A DNA stretch of 64,000 bases from Muriicola sp. Z0-33 (GCF_026126425.1 NZ_JAFMPW010000002.1:593239-657238); one strand, 5' to 3'; positions 29,147 to 38,428 are shown, counted from the stretch's first letter. The notes: generated by a model from the letters alone, not told the origin. Program-made: numbers and translations.

Positions 29147-29826
29147 AAAAAGAAATCGTCTAAAATAACATTAAATCCAAAAGTGAAAGCGATATTACTC
29201 ACAGAGATATTTTGGGAACCTATTGTTCCCGATGGTTGTTGCTCTTGGTCGACCCCTATCCAAAATAAATTAAGATCAAAACCAATATCAAAGGCAATTT
29301 GATCATTAATGACATAAGAATAACCAAGGCCCAAAAGTGCTCCAAAACCTCCGCCTTCAGAAAGTTCACGAATAGGATTGGTTAAATCGTTAAAACTTGT
29401 CTCTTCCCTATAACGCACATAACCCGATGATAAAGTAGTAAACAAGGAACCTCGGCTATTTTCGGATAGATAATACGAAACAAATGGCCCTACAAACAAG
29501 GATTCAGTGGTCCTATCAACATTACCAGCAGCACTAGCTCTATCAGTATTTATTCTCCCGCCTAAAAGCCATCGGTCCTTAATAAAATTTCCAGTAGAAA
29601 AATTAAGCCCAAACTCATTGGTAATTGTTTTTTCATCTCCTGAAGTTTCTTTATTGGTATTAGAACTTATACTACCGGAGAGTCCCGTAAGCCATCGTCC
29701 TTTTCGAAAAGGGGTGTCAAGTGAATCCTGCGTCTGTGTTTGCTGGGCTTCAAGACAATTGGTCGTACAAAAAAGGATAACGAAAAGCAAACATGGAAAC
29801 AAGTGATAATAATTATACTTCTTCAT
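29143..29826 (-). CDS. Small outer-membrane beta-barrel protein
   Basis: A 227-residue protein with a signal peptide (hydrophobic start, then CTTNCLEAQQ). The mature part alternates in beta-strand fashion, with repeats such as GRWLTGLSGSISSN, GLNFSTGNFIKDRWLLGG, PFVSYYLSENSRG and GFGALLGLGYSYVIND. It ends in an aromatic residue (DDFFF), the usual signal for barrel assembly. It looks like an OmpA/OmpW-type eight-strand barrel. It is upstream of the D15-type gene with a 4-base overlap on the minus strand. Function is unknown; a partnership with the D15-type protein is likely. Confidence 0.75.
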   Translation of the reverse strand: MKKYNYYHLFPCLLFVILFCTTNCLEAQQTQTQDSLDTPFRKGRWLTGLSGSISSNTNKETSGDEKTITNEFGLNFSTGNFIKDRWLLGGRINTDRASAAGNVDRTTESLFVGPFVSYYLSENSRGSLFTTLSSGYVRYREETSFNDLTNPIRELSEGGGFGALLGLGYSYVINDQIAFDIGFDLNLFWIGVDQEQQPSGTIGSQNISVSNIAFTFGFNVILDDFFF

Positions 29827-29936
29827 GTAGGTTTATGGTTATTTAACAAGTTTCTAAGATAATCAAATAAGGTGATGTCAACTTCATAGAAGTTTATTAT
29901 CTTGGATTTTGAACACAAAAGCTTGGATATCTGAAC

Positions 29937-30356
29937 ATGAATTATCATTCAAAAAGCCAATATCATGATGCCTTCGCATCAATGGTAAAAATTACTTTGC
30001 GCGATGGAGATGCCTCGGAAAGGGAGATTATTTTTTTGGAGCACCTGATGTATAAACTGAGTCTCAACGAGCGGGAATATGAGTTTGTCATGCAGAACTA
30101 TATGGACTACCCCATCACTGCCCCATATTCCAAAGATGAAAGAATAAGAGCTTTGTACGAGTTGGGAAAAATTTTAAACTCGGATAAAGGGATTACCGGC
30201 GAAGATCAAAATAGATGGTTGGGACGCGTTGCAAGGTCTATAGGATTTGAACCAAATTCTATTGAGGAAATCACTTTCAAAGCCATATCACTTACAGAAG
30301 AGGAAATTGATTTTGAAAAATTCGAAAAGGAAATCAAAAGGATCCAAGATAGCTAA
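29937..30356 (+). CDS. TerB-like all-helical protein
   Basis: A 139-residue cytoplasmic protein. It looks like the TerB/DjlA helical superfamily: a first helix with FASMVKITLRDGDASEREIIFLEHL, whose acidic D-x-D/E pattern resembles the TerB metal site, then YKLSLNEREYEFVMQNYM and RALYELGKILNSDKGI. Assignment to the superfamily is by pattern only. A broken second copy lies at 63306-63638. It is divergent from the barrel pair, and its start lies about 110 bases from theirs. Function is unknown. Confidence 0.65.
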   Translation: MNYHSKSQYHDAFASMVKITLRDGDASEREIIFLEHLMYKLSLNEREYEFVMQNYMDYPITAPYSKDERIRALYELGKILNSDKGITGEDQNRWLGRVARSIGFEPNSIEEITFKAISLTEEEIDFEKFEKEIKRIQDS

Positions 30357-30427
30357 TGGAAGTTAGGCCTCGTGTCCCCATTATGAGAGTATGTTTGGTG
30401 TTTTTTTAAGAAGGATCATCAACAAAT

Positions 30428-30626
30428 AAAATAAACTCTTTATCACTTAAAGATACATATTCTAATGTCCAAAAAAGGAGCATTGAACTGAAGAGGAAGT
30501 TATCTCTTCACCCTGATTCGCTCCTGGTTGCCGCATCTGGACAAAAGACTATTTGATTTCTTTGGCAATCGCTTTCGCAAACCCTTTCTTGACAGAAAAG
30601 GCGGAATTGGTATCTATGCTTTACTC
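30428..30626. repeat. Direct repeat, left copy (about 190 bp)
   Basis: This stretch is nearly identical to 33082-33270. The best-conserved core runs from TCTTCACCCTGATTCGCTCC through the 3' end of a lipoprotein gene (SVKKGFAKAIAKEIK on the minus strand). The copies differ by scattered substitutions. They flank the GH50-like gene. Confidence 0.85.
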
Positions 30627-30783
30627 TCCTTTTGGGGCTGTCATATCCATCCTTTGCTACCGCACTATTAGTAGGTATTGTTTTTGCCAATTGTATTCCT
30701 ACCCTATTTCGAAAAGTGGATTGGCAACCCAAAAATGGAAAAATTATGATTAGAGTTCTCAGGTATTTGAATTTCATTTTCAA
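30549..30783 (-). pseudogene. Decayed copy of the lipoprotein gene at 33202
   Basis: On the minus strand, the last 15 codons before the stop at 30549 encode SVKKGFAKAIAKEIK, identical to the end of the intact 216-residue lipoprotein at 33202-33852. A lipoprotein-type start (ATG at 30783, with LGC lipobox) is in a different frame, and the middle is missing. So it is a shortened, frameshifted remnant. The N-terminal part is not clearly the same gene and may belong to another lipoprotein. Confidence 0.7.
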
Positions 30784-30852
30784 TTCTCATTAATACCTGG
30801 TTTTAGAGGTACCCTGAATATTTCTTATATTGATTAAATTAAATCACATCAA

Positions 30853-33006
30853 ATGAAGATCATTTTGAATAAGTCTGAACGCATTACATCAATGCTTCTT
30901 GTGCTATCTGCCGTCTTGTTATCTTTTGGTTTACAAGCACAAAAACAAGGAGAATCAATGGCCCAAAAGACTATCAGTACTTTGAGCTTTGAAAATTTCA
31001 TTGCCGCCGGGTGTCAAATCAATACGTTAGGCAAAAATGAAATCAGTATTGAAATTTCTACAGGATTGCCTTGCACCCTTATATTGCAACATCCGGAATT
31101 GAAAACGCTTCCTGAAACCGCGTGGATTTCATTTATAAGTGAGGTGGATGGATTGGAAAGCCCGTCTGCGAACCTCTTGTTTTGGTCGGAAGACAATCAA
31201 GGTCAATCTCCTGATTTGATAAGTGCGTCTGGGCTATTTCCCGGATTAAGGGCACGCAACTCCTTTCCGCTATCAGTCTTGGCGGAGGGTAGAGGTGCGC
31301 CTAAAACTCCAGGAACATTGATTCAATTTTCATTTGGCAAAAGCGTGGATATAAATAAGTGGAGCCGTCTCGGAATAAGTTTTATGAAATTTTCTGGGGA
31401 ACCGGCCACGGTAACCCTAAAGGATTTCAAATTCACTGCTGAGCAACCAGATTATCCTGTACCGGCTATTAAAATCATTGATGAAATGGGTCAATGGATA
31501 CAAAAAGATTGGAATGATAAGATGAAAAGTTCCGATGAGATGGTTAGTTATTTGCGCGAATTGGCCAATCAATCCGAACCCAAAAGGAATTCTGAAAAGT
31601 ATAGTGAGTATGGGGGTACCAAACTCAAACGATTTGATGCAAGCGGTTTTTTTAGAACAGAACACGATGGAAAAAGATGGTGGTTGGTTGATCCTTCTGG
31701 TTATGCATTCTATAGCATGGGTATTGATATTATTGGCCCTGGGATTCCTGGTAATGTCGAAGGAATATCAGATTTGCATGAGTGGATGCCAGAAAAAGAA
31801 GGCGAATATGTAGATGCCTGGGAGAAGCAAAAAGTATTTGACATTCAGAATCCGACCGGTAAGGAACTAGATTTGTTGAACTTTCATATCGCTAATCTTA
31901 TAAGGAGTTTCGGAAATAATTGGCATGATGAATGGTCGAAAATTACAAAACAACGACTTGTCGAATGGAACGTTAATAGTATCGGAAATTGGTCAGACTC
32001 GACCTTTATAAGCAAATCTAAAATTCCTTATGTTATTCCGTTGCAAAATTTCCCAATTACGAAAAAACGAATTTTTAGAGACTTTCCTGATGTTTTTAGT
32101 CAGGAATACGCAGACTTGTCGAACGATTTTGCAAAGCAGTTGGAACCACTTAAAAATGACAAATATTTGATTGGCTATTTTATGAACAATGAGCCTGGCT
32201 GGGCATATGTACCGACTATTAATTTGGCTGAGGAATTATTGACCAAGGAAGGAGATTATGCAAGTAAGGATGTCTTGGTGGAATTTTTGAAGAAACGCTA
32301 CGCTAACATCAATGATCTAAATAAAGCATGGAAAACCAGTTTCGATGCTTTTGATCAGTTAAAACAACCTCAAAATAAGGTTTCAAATCTATCTGAAATT
32401 GCTTTTGCCGATTTGGAGGAATTCTCTACTATAATGTTGGAAAAGTATATCGAAGTGCCTGTTAAAGCTGCAAAAACTGTGGATCCCAATCACCTGAACA
32501 TGGGTATGCGATGGGCATCGGGTGCGTTGAAAGAATCATGGCGGTTTGCAGGAACCCAATATCTGGATGTCTTTTCGATGAACAACTATACCGATAATCC
32601 TTCGTCACGTCTTGATATCGCTGCTGAATTCACTAACAAACCGATTCTTATTGGAGAATTCCATCATGGCTCTATGGAAGCAGGGCATTCAGCTTTTGGA
32701 GCGCGTTGGACCAGAACTGAGGCTGATCGTGCCGTAGCCTATCGATATTATGCCGAAAACGCTGCTGCCCACCCTAATAGTATAGGTATTCATTACTTTA
32801 GTTTTAACGATGACCCTGTACTTGGTCGTTTTGATGGGCAAAATTTTCATCAGGGGTTTGTTAGCGTTGGGCATAAGCCATATTCAGATTTTGTTAAAGG
32901 ATACTCAAAGGTAAACGACGAACTCTATGAAGTAGTTATGGGCTTAAGAGCGGCCATGAATGAACTACCAGAAGGCTTAGTAACAGAAATCCCAATGAAA
33001 TTTTAG
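30853..33006 (+). CDS. GH50-like agarase/galactosidase-type glycoside hydrolase
   Basis: A 717-residue secreted enzyme with a signal peptide (ends GLQAQ, about residue 30). Residues 40-200 look like a jelly-roll carbohydrate-binding region. The catalytic TIM barrel starts near RWWLVDPSGYAFYSMGIDI. Candidate catalytic acids are Glu447 in MNNEPGW (acid/base) and Glu602 in LIGEFHHGS (nucleophile). The end has the GRFDGQNFHQGFV element. These features match GH50 beta-agarases in clan GH-A, although the family was not checked by search. It lies alone between the direct repeats and probably acts on red-algal galactans, like the GH117-like enzyme at 15.6 kb. Confidence 0.78.
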   Translation: MKIILNKSERITSMLLVLSAVLLSFGLQAQKQGESMAQKTISTLSFENFIAAGCQINTLGKNEISIEISTGLPCTLILQHPELKTLPETAWISFISEVDGLESPSANLLFWSEDNQGQSPDLISASGLFPGLRARNSFPLSVLAEGRGAPKTPGTLIQFSFGKSVDINKWSRLGISFMKFSGEPATVTLKDFKFTAEQPDYPVPAIKIIDEMGQWIQKDWNDKMKSSDEMVSYLRELANQSEPKRNSEKYSEYGGTKLKRFDASGFFRTEHDGKRWWLVDPSGYAFYSMGIDIIGPGIPGNVEGISDLHEWMPEKEGEYVDAWEKQKVFDIQNPTGKELDLLNFHIANLIRSFGNNWHDEWSKITKQRLVEWNVNSIGNWSDSTFISKSKIPYVIPLQNFPITKKRIFRDFPDVFSQEYADLSNDFAKQLEPLKNDKYLIGYFMNNEPGWAYVPTINLAEELLTKEGDYASKDVLVEFLKKRYANINDLNKAWKTSFDAFDQLKQPQNKVSNLSEIAFADLEEFSTIMLEKYIEVPVKAAKTVDPNHLNMGMRWASGALKESWRFAGTQYLDVFSMNNYTDNPSSRLDIAAEFTNKPILIGEFHHGSMEAGHSAFGARWTRTEADRAVAYRYYAENAAAHPNSIGIHYFSFNDDPVLGRFDGQNFHQGFVSVGHKPYSDFVKGYSKVNDELYEVVMGLRAAMNELPEGLVTEIPMKF

Positions 33007-33081
33007 ATTTTGATATATTTCCGCAGCCTGAGGGTGATAGCAATCATAACAAATAGAATACAATCATTTTTTAGGATAACC

Positions 33082-33270
33082 AAAATAAACTCTTAATTAT
33101 ATAAAGAATCAAATTCTAATACCCAAAAAGCAGCATTGAAGTGAACAGGAAGTGATCTCTTCACCCTGATTCGCTCCTGGTTGCCGCATCTGGATAAAAG
33201 ACTATTTGATTTCTTTGGCAATCGCTTTCGCAAACCCTTTCTTGACAGAAGATGCCGAATTGGGATTGGT
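33082..33270. repeat. Direct repeat, right copy (about 190 bp)
   Basis: This is the partner of 30428-30626. It covers the 3' end and downstream flank of the intact lipoprotein gene at 33202-33852. The copies share the block from TCTTCACCCTG to the FAKAIAKEIK codons almost without change. Confidence 0.85.
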
Positions 33271-33852
33271 TATTTCAGTAGTGACCACAGAAAGTAACCG
33301 TTGCTCTACGGGTAAGGAAAGATTGTAGGTAACAGCCTCCAAAATAAAAGTCACCTCCTTTTTGGTTATGGGTTCCAATTCTGTTTCAAGAGGGCTCAGT
33401 TTTGGAGGCGCATGGACATCATCATAGTACCCCTTGAGAGTGACATATTTGTTACCGTAATAGTCCGATAAAGAACCAAAGCCTTCTTCGCTTCTTAGAA
33501 TATCTTGTTCATTAACATCTTTAAGGGAAGTTAGTAAAAGAATGTCATAACCCTCATCCCTGAACTTTGAAATGGTTTGCGCGATTCTTTCAACCGTTTT
33601 ATTGGTCAGGGGTTTCAGATCGGGAAATACCAAATGACTCGCTGTTGCATTAAATCCAACAGCTCTAAGTTCTTTCGAAATTGCCCGCTCATATCCCTTT
33701 CTTACATCATCTTGGGGCGTCCTGGAAACCACTATTATTTTCTTATCCCCAACGGAACCTATATTGTCCGGTTTATATGAGTTTGCCAGTTTTGTGCTTG
33801 AACAACCGGAAAGAATCATGGCGGCAAAGAATAGCAATTTGTAATTTTTCAT
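33202..33852 (-). CDS. Lipoprotein of unknown function
   Basis: A 216-residue protein with a signal peptide ending in a lipobox (ILSGC, Cys17). The mature part begins SSTKLANSYKPD and has KKIIVVSRTPQDDVRKGYERAI, then an alpha/beta region with GYDILLLTSLKDVNEQD. This resembles the flavobacterial lipoproteins related to DUF4136-like folds, but I do not recognise it firmly. The sequence VEQRLLSVVTTEITNPNSASS precedes the conserved C-terminal helix. A decayed copy lies at 30549-30783. The two flank the GH50-like gene, which points to a tandem duplication. Confidence 0.7.
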   Translation of the reverse strand: MKNYKLLFFAAMILSGCSSTKLANSYKPDNIGSVGDKKIIVVSRTPQDDVRKGYERAISKELRAVGFNATASHLVFPDLKPLTNKTVERIAQTISKFRDEGYDILLLTSLKDVNEQDILRSEEGFGSLSDYYGNKYVTLKGYYDDVHAPPKLSPLETELEPITKKEVTFILEAVTYNLSLPVEQRLLSVVTTEITNPNSASSVKKGFAKAIAKEIK

Positions 33853-34191
33853 AGTGGTCCTTTGGTGTGAAAATTAAACTTTTTTTTTTAAAATAGAGTA
33901 AGGTTTAAACCATATAATTGTTTCAATTAGACGATTCTTAATTTGGGTTTTTATATCCACTATAGTTGTTCCATAGTTAATTGTTACCTTTTTTTCTATT
34001 TAACTATCCATTCTGTCGCTCTCCCTGTAGCTCCCTTATTGATAGCAAAAACATAAAGACCCCAAATCGCTATCCAGGTCTTTTTGGTTCATTCTGCTGA
34101 TTAAAAATTTTGACTACATTTAAAAACCCGGGGCAAAATCCTATCTTAAGCCTTGCAGGGAATACAATACCGAACTATAAAACAAAAGTTT
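33853..34191. other. Intergenic region with a weak terminator-like hairpin
   Basis: About 340 bases between divergent genes. AAAGACC (34055-34061) can pair with GGTCTTT (34077-34083) across a 15-base loop, followed by TTGG on the plus strand; this is weak. A TTG start at 34153 for the next gene is possible but less likely than the ATG at 34192. No other feature is visible. Confidence 0.35.
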
Positions 34192-35259
34192 ATGCCTCTA
34201 TATATGGATATTCATACCGTAGACTCTGATGAGTTCTCAGCTGAAGACGTAGTAAAAGCCCATATGGAAGATCTGGCCATACAAGACAAATTTGGCGTAA
34301 AACAGTTGAAATATTGGGTAAATGAACAAGCAAAAACCATTTTTTGTCTTATGGAAGGTCCTGATAAAGATGCTTGTAACAAGGTACATCTGGAATCTCA
34401 CGGCAATACCGCATGTAATATTATTGAAGTAGCTGACAATGAATATAACTTGTTTATGGGGCAAGGTTCGGACGTGGACGATTTGGCAACCACAGATTCC
34501 GGAGAGTTAGACTCCGGTTACCGCAGTATCCTAATGTCTAATTTTATAAGTATCTCCCAGGGAAGCAATAGCTGTTTAAAGCAGGTTATCCAGTTGGTTA
34601 AGGACCATAATGGGGTAATTGTAAGGGAACCAAATCATCAGGCCATGGCCACATTTATGTATGCAAAAGATGCCATTTCATGTGCAGTTGCTATAAAAGA
34701 ACTATTTAATTCGCAGCCCGATGACCTGGAATTTAATTTGGCCATTGTCAGTGGTAAACCGGTAGATGAGGAGGGCGAATCTTTCTTTGAGGAGACCAAG
34801 CTAAGGGTGAATCGCCTTTGTGAATTAGGGCTTAACGGAAAATGCTACCTGGATAAAGAAACAATTACCTTATCTAAAAAAGAGCTGTCTGACCAAAATG
34901 AAAAACAAAGCGTTTTCACTATTCTTGATAGGGATAATATTAGCTTTTCCATGGAGCTGTCCAATATTATTAAAGACAACTATTCCAGATCGGATTTTTC
35001 AACTGAAGAGTTATTCTTTACTCTGGGGTTCAGTAAATCGCAGGCCAGCCGAAAAATTAAATCCTTAACAGGAATGGCACCCAACAAATTAATTCAGGAG
35101 TCTCGTCTTCTAAGAGCCTTAAGTAAATTAGCGCAATCCAATAAAACAATTGCCGAAATAGGCTATGATTCAGGATTTAGCAGTCCTACCTATTTTACCC
35201 GGGTTTTCAGGAAAAGGTTTGGAATATCCCCGACAGAGTTCTCCAAACAACAGGCATAA
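34192..35259 (+). CDS. AraC-type regulator with N-terminal DUF4242 and dead nucleotidyl cyclase-like domains
   Basis: A 355-residue protein from the ATG at 34192. Residues 1-80 form a DUF4242 (nickel-binding SCO4226-like) domain: MPLYMDIHTVDSDEFSAEDV, IFCLMEGPDKDAC and HLESHG. Residues about 105-235 resemble a class III nucleotidyl cyclase (NGVIVREPNHQAMATFMYAKDAISCAVAI), but the GDG metal loop is replaced by NHQ, so it is probably not catalytic. Residues 260-355 form the AraC helix-turn-helix pair (GFSKSQASRKIKSLTG and YDSGFSSPTYFTRVFRKRFG). It probably controls the co-directional nitrilase and DinB-like genes downstream. Its ligand could be a metal or a small molecule. Confidence 0.82.
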   Translation: MPLYMDIHTVDSDEFSAEDVVKAHMEDLAIQDKFGVKQLKYWVNEQAKTIFCLMEGPDKDACNKVHLESHGNTACNIIEVADNEYNLFMGQGSDVDDLATTDSGELDSGYRSILMSNFISISQGSNSCLKQVIQLVKDHNGVIVREPNHQAMATFMYAKDAISCAVAIKELFNSQPDDLEFNLAIVSGKPVDEEGESFFEETKLRVNRLCELGLNGKCYLDKETITLSKKELSDQNEKQSVFTILDRDNISFSMELSNIIKDNYSRSDFSTEELFFTLGFSKSQASRKIKSLTGMAPNKLIQESRLLRALSKLAQSNKTIAEIGYDSGFSSPTYFTRVFRKRFGISPTEFSKQQA

Positions 35260-35380
35260 TTCCGGAAAACAGGAATTTGAATCGATTGTTTCAGCATTTG
35301 AATCAATATTGAATTAGCATTCTTCCTATTTATTGCAGTTTTGCCTCATAAGGTTTATAAATAATAAAATTCCAAATAAC

Positions 35381-36298
35381 ATGAAGAGTACATCAAAAAT
35401 AGCAGCCGCACAATTGACCCCCGTATTTTTAAACAAGGAGAAAACAGTTGAAAAGGCCTGCAAAGCAATATCAGAAGCAGCTAAGAACGGAGCAGAGCTA
35501 ATAGTCTTTCCCGAAGCTTTTATCTCTGGATACCCGGATTGGGTTTGGCTTATTCCAAATAGCAAAGGAGCGGAATTGAATGCCCTCTACGTTGAGCTTG
35601 TTGAAAACGCCGTTTCAGTTCCGGACGATACTACTGACATATTGTGTAAAGCGGCTAAGGAAGCCGGAATCAGTGTAGTAATGGGAATGCATGAACGAAA
35701 TTCAGAAACAAGTGGCAATAGCCTGTTTAATAGTCTGCTCTTCATAAATAGTCAGGGTCAAATAACCGGCAAGCACAGAAAACTTATACCAACAGGCGGG
35801 GAAAGACTCATCTGGTCGCAAGGGGATGGGTCTACCTTCAGGGCATACGATACCTCCGCCGGGAAAATAGCCGGATTAATTTGCTGGGAAAACTATATGC
35901 CTTTGGCAAGAAATGCCATTTATGAAAAAGGAACGCAAATCCTGGCCGCCCCAACATGGGACAAAAGCCCAAACTGGTTGCAATCCATGCAACATATCGC
36001 AAGGGAAGGCGGATTGTTCGTAGTAAGCGTATGTACGGCTTTACGTATGGATGATATCCCTGACGAATTTGATTTCAAAAATAGATACCCCGAAGGAAGA
36101 GAATGGATCAATACGGGGAATAGTTGCATTGTAGACCCAAAGGGTCAAATAATTGCCGGCCCCCTGCAATCGGAAGAAGGCATTTTATACGCCGATATCG
36201 ATCTAAGAACCATCACCGAAGCAAAAAGAATGTTCGACGCAGTTGGACACTATTCCAGACCAGACGTCTTTAATTTTTCAATTAATTCCAACCAATAA
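35381..36298 (+). CDS. Carbon-nitrogen hydrolase, nitrilase family
   Basis: A 305-residue protein from the ATG at 35381; an upstream TTG at 35333 would add 16 poorly conserved residues. The catalytic triad is visible: Glu45 in VFPEAFISGYP, Lys134 in GKHRKLIPT and Cys168 in LICWENY. The CWEN motif is typical of true nitrilases and cyanide hydratases rather than amidases. The rest follows the family (AAPTWDKSPNW). It should convert nitriles to carboxylic acids and ammonia in the cytoplasm. It follows the DUF4242/AraC regulator and precedes a DinB-like gene by 11 bases. The natural nitrile is unknown. Confidence 0.9.
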   Translation: MKSTSKIAAAQLTPVFLNKEKTVEKACKAISEAAKNGAELIVFPEAFISGYPDWVWLIPNSKGAELNALYVELVENAVSVPDDTTDILCKAAKEAGISVVMGMHERNSETSGNSLFNSLLFINSQGQITGKHRKLIPTGGERLIWSQGDGSTFRAYDTSAGKIAGLICWENYMPLARNAIYEKGTQILAAPTWDKSPNWLQSMQHIAREGGLFVVSVCTALRMDDIPDEFDFKNRYPEGREWINTGNSCIVDPKGQIIAGPLQSEEGILYADIDLRTITEAKRMFDAVGHYSRPDVFNFSINSNQ

Positions 36299-36309
36299 AA
36301 TTTATAATC

Positions 36310-36807
36310 ATGACAAATGCAAACCAAAAATTAAGTAAAAGAGCAGCTGCATTAGCGGATCGTATTTTGCTGGGCGCAAATTCTTTAGCAACACTAGCCG
36401 AAGAACTTTCCGAAGAACAATGGAAACAAGCAGTTGCCGGGGATGGCCGGTCTGTGGGTGTTGTAGTACATCACGTGGCAAGCGTGTATCCTGTAGAAAT
36501 TGAACTGGCTCAACTGCTTGCCTCTGGAAAGCCTATTACCGGAGCAACTAAAGAGGTGATAGATAAAATGAATGCAGACCATGCCCAGGCCAACGCTAAT
36601 GTGGACAAGGCAGAAACGTTGGAATTATTGCGCCAGAACAGCCAGAATGCGGCTAGCGCGGTACGTAAATTTACTGATGAAGATCTGGACAACTCGGCAA
36701 GCGTCTCCCTGAATTATGACGCCCCCCTAACGGCTCAGTTTTTTATTGAAGACCATGCGCTCAGGCATAGCTTTCACCACCTGGGGAAAATAAAGGCATC
36801 GCTTTAA
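36310..36807 (+). CDS. DinB-like four-helix metal protein
   Basis: A 165-residue soluble helical protein of the DinB/YfiT superfamily. It has the pattern of three spaced histidines expected for the metal site: a first one in GRSVGVVVHHVAS (about residue 56), then HALRHSFHHLGKIKASL at the C-terminus. Related proteins include thiol-dependent transferases and detoxification enzymes. It is 11 bases downstream of the nitrilase, so the two are likely co-transcribed under the AraC-type regulator. The reaction is not known. Confidence 0.78.
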   Translation: MTNANQKLSKRAAALADRILLGANSLATLAEELSEEQWKQAVAGDGRSVGVVVHHVASVYPVEIELAQLLASGKPITGATKEVIDKMNADHAQANANVDKAETLELLRQNSQNAASAVRKFTDEDLDNSASVSLNYDAPLTAQFFIEDHALRHSFHHLGKIKASL

Positions 36808-37179
36808 AAAGAACATTTTTTATATCTTAATATTCCACCGGTTACCATTTATTTAATTAATGAAAGCTAAAAGAATTGGTTTATCCATATGGGTAGATAT
36901 GGCAATTCTTTTAGCATTTATTGGCGCTTATACCAAGTTACGCCTTCTTCTGAACACAATGGTAATGAACATCCCGGAAAGTAGACAAAATATTTAGTGC
37001 CGGCGTATTGCAATAAAACAAGAGATCGCTATTACGGTATAGCTGTATTTGAGAATGCCAATACCCTAAAGTTTAGTTAATACAAGAATTTGCCCTGAGG
37101 TTTTTTAATACTTTAGAAGGTACAAATATTAAAGTGCAACCCTTCTGATAGCTGTAAATAACATTTAAAATAAATCACA
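36808..37179. other. Intergenic region with a possible tiny ORF
   Basis: About 370 bases. One 45-codon plus-strand frame at 36860-36997 (MKAKRIGLSIWVDMAILLAF, then polar) has a short hydrophobic stretch, but no recognisable similarity. It may be chance or the remnant of a membrane protein gene. No RNA or strong hairpin is seen. Confidence 0.3.
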
Positions 37180-38253
37180 ATGAAAAAATTGCTGTATCTA
37201 ACCATCGCCTTATGCTATTTTCAACTATCAATTGCCCAAAATAATACTATAAAAGTTGCAATGAACGCTTCTAATTGGGACTTACCACAAGAAGCTACTT
37301 TTGAAAATTTTGACAACAGGGAAACACTTCTCCTGAAAGGTGGAAGGGCAACGGTTAAAAATCGGAAATTCGCAAACGGCACTATTGAAGTAGATGTCTA
37401 CGCCAATACTAAAAGGAGTTTTGCTGGAATTACCTTCAGAAAGGAAAATAATAATATGGAGGAAGCCTATATGAGGCTGCATAAATCTAACCAGGCAGAT
37501 GCGGTACAATACACTCCCATTTTTAATAATGAATCTAACTGGCAATTGTACAGGCAACACCAGGGGCGAGTTTCCTTTAAGAATACGGGTTGGAATACCC
37601 TGCGAATTGAAGTGAACAACAAAACGGCAGAAGTTTTTGTAAATGATGAAAAAGTTATGTCTGTAACGCCTCTGAGAACTGCTATAGAAGAAGGAGAACT
37701 AGGCCTCTTTGCTCTATTCACAAATCGGTTTTCGAACTTCAGATTTACCCCTGGTGAACCTACGGTTAATACTGAATCTGGTGATGATAAGCCTATTGCC
37801 GATGGTATTATAACCCAATGGGAAATTACCCAGGCTATGCCATACAACGAAGCGGAACTGAACTATGAAGATTTTTTAAAATATGAATACAGCACTGTAA
37901 CCACCGAAGCATCCGGACTATTACCAATTTCCAAATTTCTTAAAAAAACTTCAGCAGGTAACTTTGAGGAAAACAAGGAAGATTATATCATCGCCTCCAA
38001 AACAATTAATGCTGATAAAGTAGAAACAAAGCTTTTTACGTTCGACTATAGCGATAAAATAATAGTGTATTTAAATGGTAAGATTATTTTTAAGGGCAAT
38101 AATGCATTCAGGGCCAAAGGAGTGCAATATATGGGGCATATTGGCCTAAATGTCAACCAATTATACCTGCCGCTCAAAGAAGGAGCCAACCAAATTCACT
38201 GCGTGGTAATAGATAAGGCCAATGGCTGGGGATTAATTGGTAAATTGGAATAA
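37180..38253 (+). CDS. Secreted protein with concanavalin A-like (LamG-type) domain
   Basis: A 357-residue protein with a signal peptide (ends SIAQ, about residue 19). Residues about 30-190 look like a beta-sandwich lectin/laminin-G-type fold: KGGRATVKNRKFANGTIEVDV, NTLRIEVNNKTAEVFVND and LGLFALFTNRFSNF. Residues 205-357 form a second beta domain (KIIVYLNGKIIFKGNNAFR and GANQIHCVVIDKANGWGLIG). The first domain resembles sugar-binding parts of polysaccharide-degrading proteins, but no catalytic residues are evident. It is monocistronic. A carbohydrate-binding or sensory role is inferred only. Confidence 0.7.
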   Translation: MKKLLYLTIALCYFQLSIAQNNTIKVAMNASNWDLPQEATFENFDNRETLLLKGGRATVKNRKFANGTIEVDVYANTKRSFAGITFRKENNNMEEAYMRLHKSNQADAVQYTPIFNNESNWQLYRQHQGRVSFKNTGWNTLRIEVNNKTAEVFVNDEKVMSVTPLRTAIEEGELGLFALFTNRFSNFRFTPGEPTVNTESGDDKPIADGIITQWEITQAMPYNEAELNYEDFLKYEYSTVTTEASGLLPISKFLKKTSAGNFEENKEDYIIASKTINADKVETKLFTFDYSDKIIVYLNGKIIFKGNNAFRAKGVQYMGHIGLNVNQLYLPLKEGANQIHCVVIDKANGWGLIGKLE

Positions 38254-38428
38254 CACGTAAGGAATAAACTATCTTTTTTCCGTTCTTTGCCGATAACCCT
38301 AAGATATTCTAACTTAACCGCATGAATTCGTTGAGGGTATATTTATAGATATTAATCCGGCGATATTTGCAACCAACCTTTAGCGAGGGTAGGTTAAGAA
38401 AAGATTACAAAAGACCTGAACCATATTC

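Noticed and set aside
36860..36997. Tiny 45-codon ORF with a hydrophobic stretch
   Set aside because: There is no similarity, no coding context and no clear promoter; noted only as an intergenic possibility.
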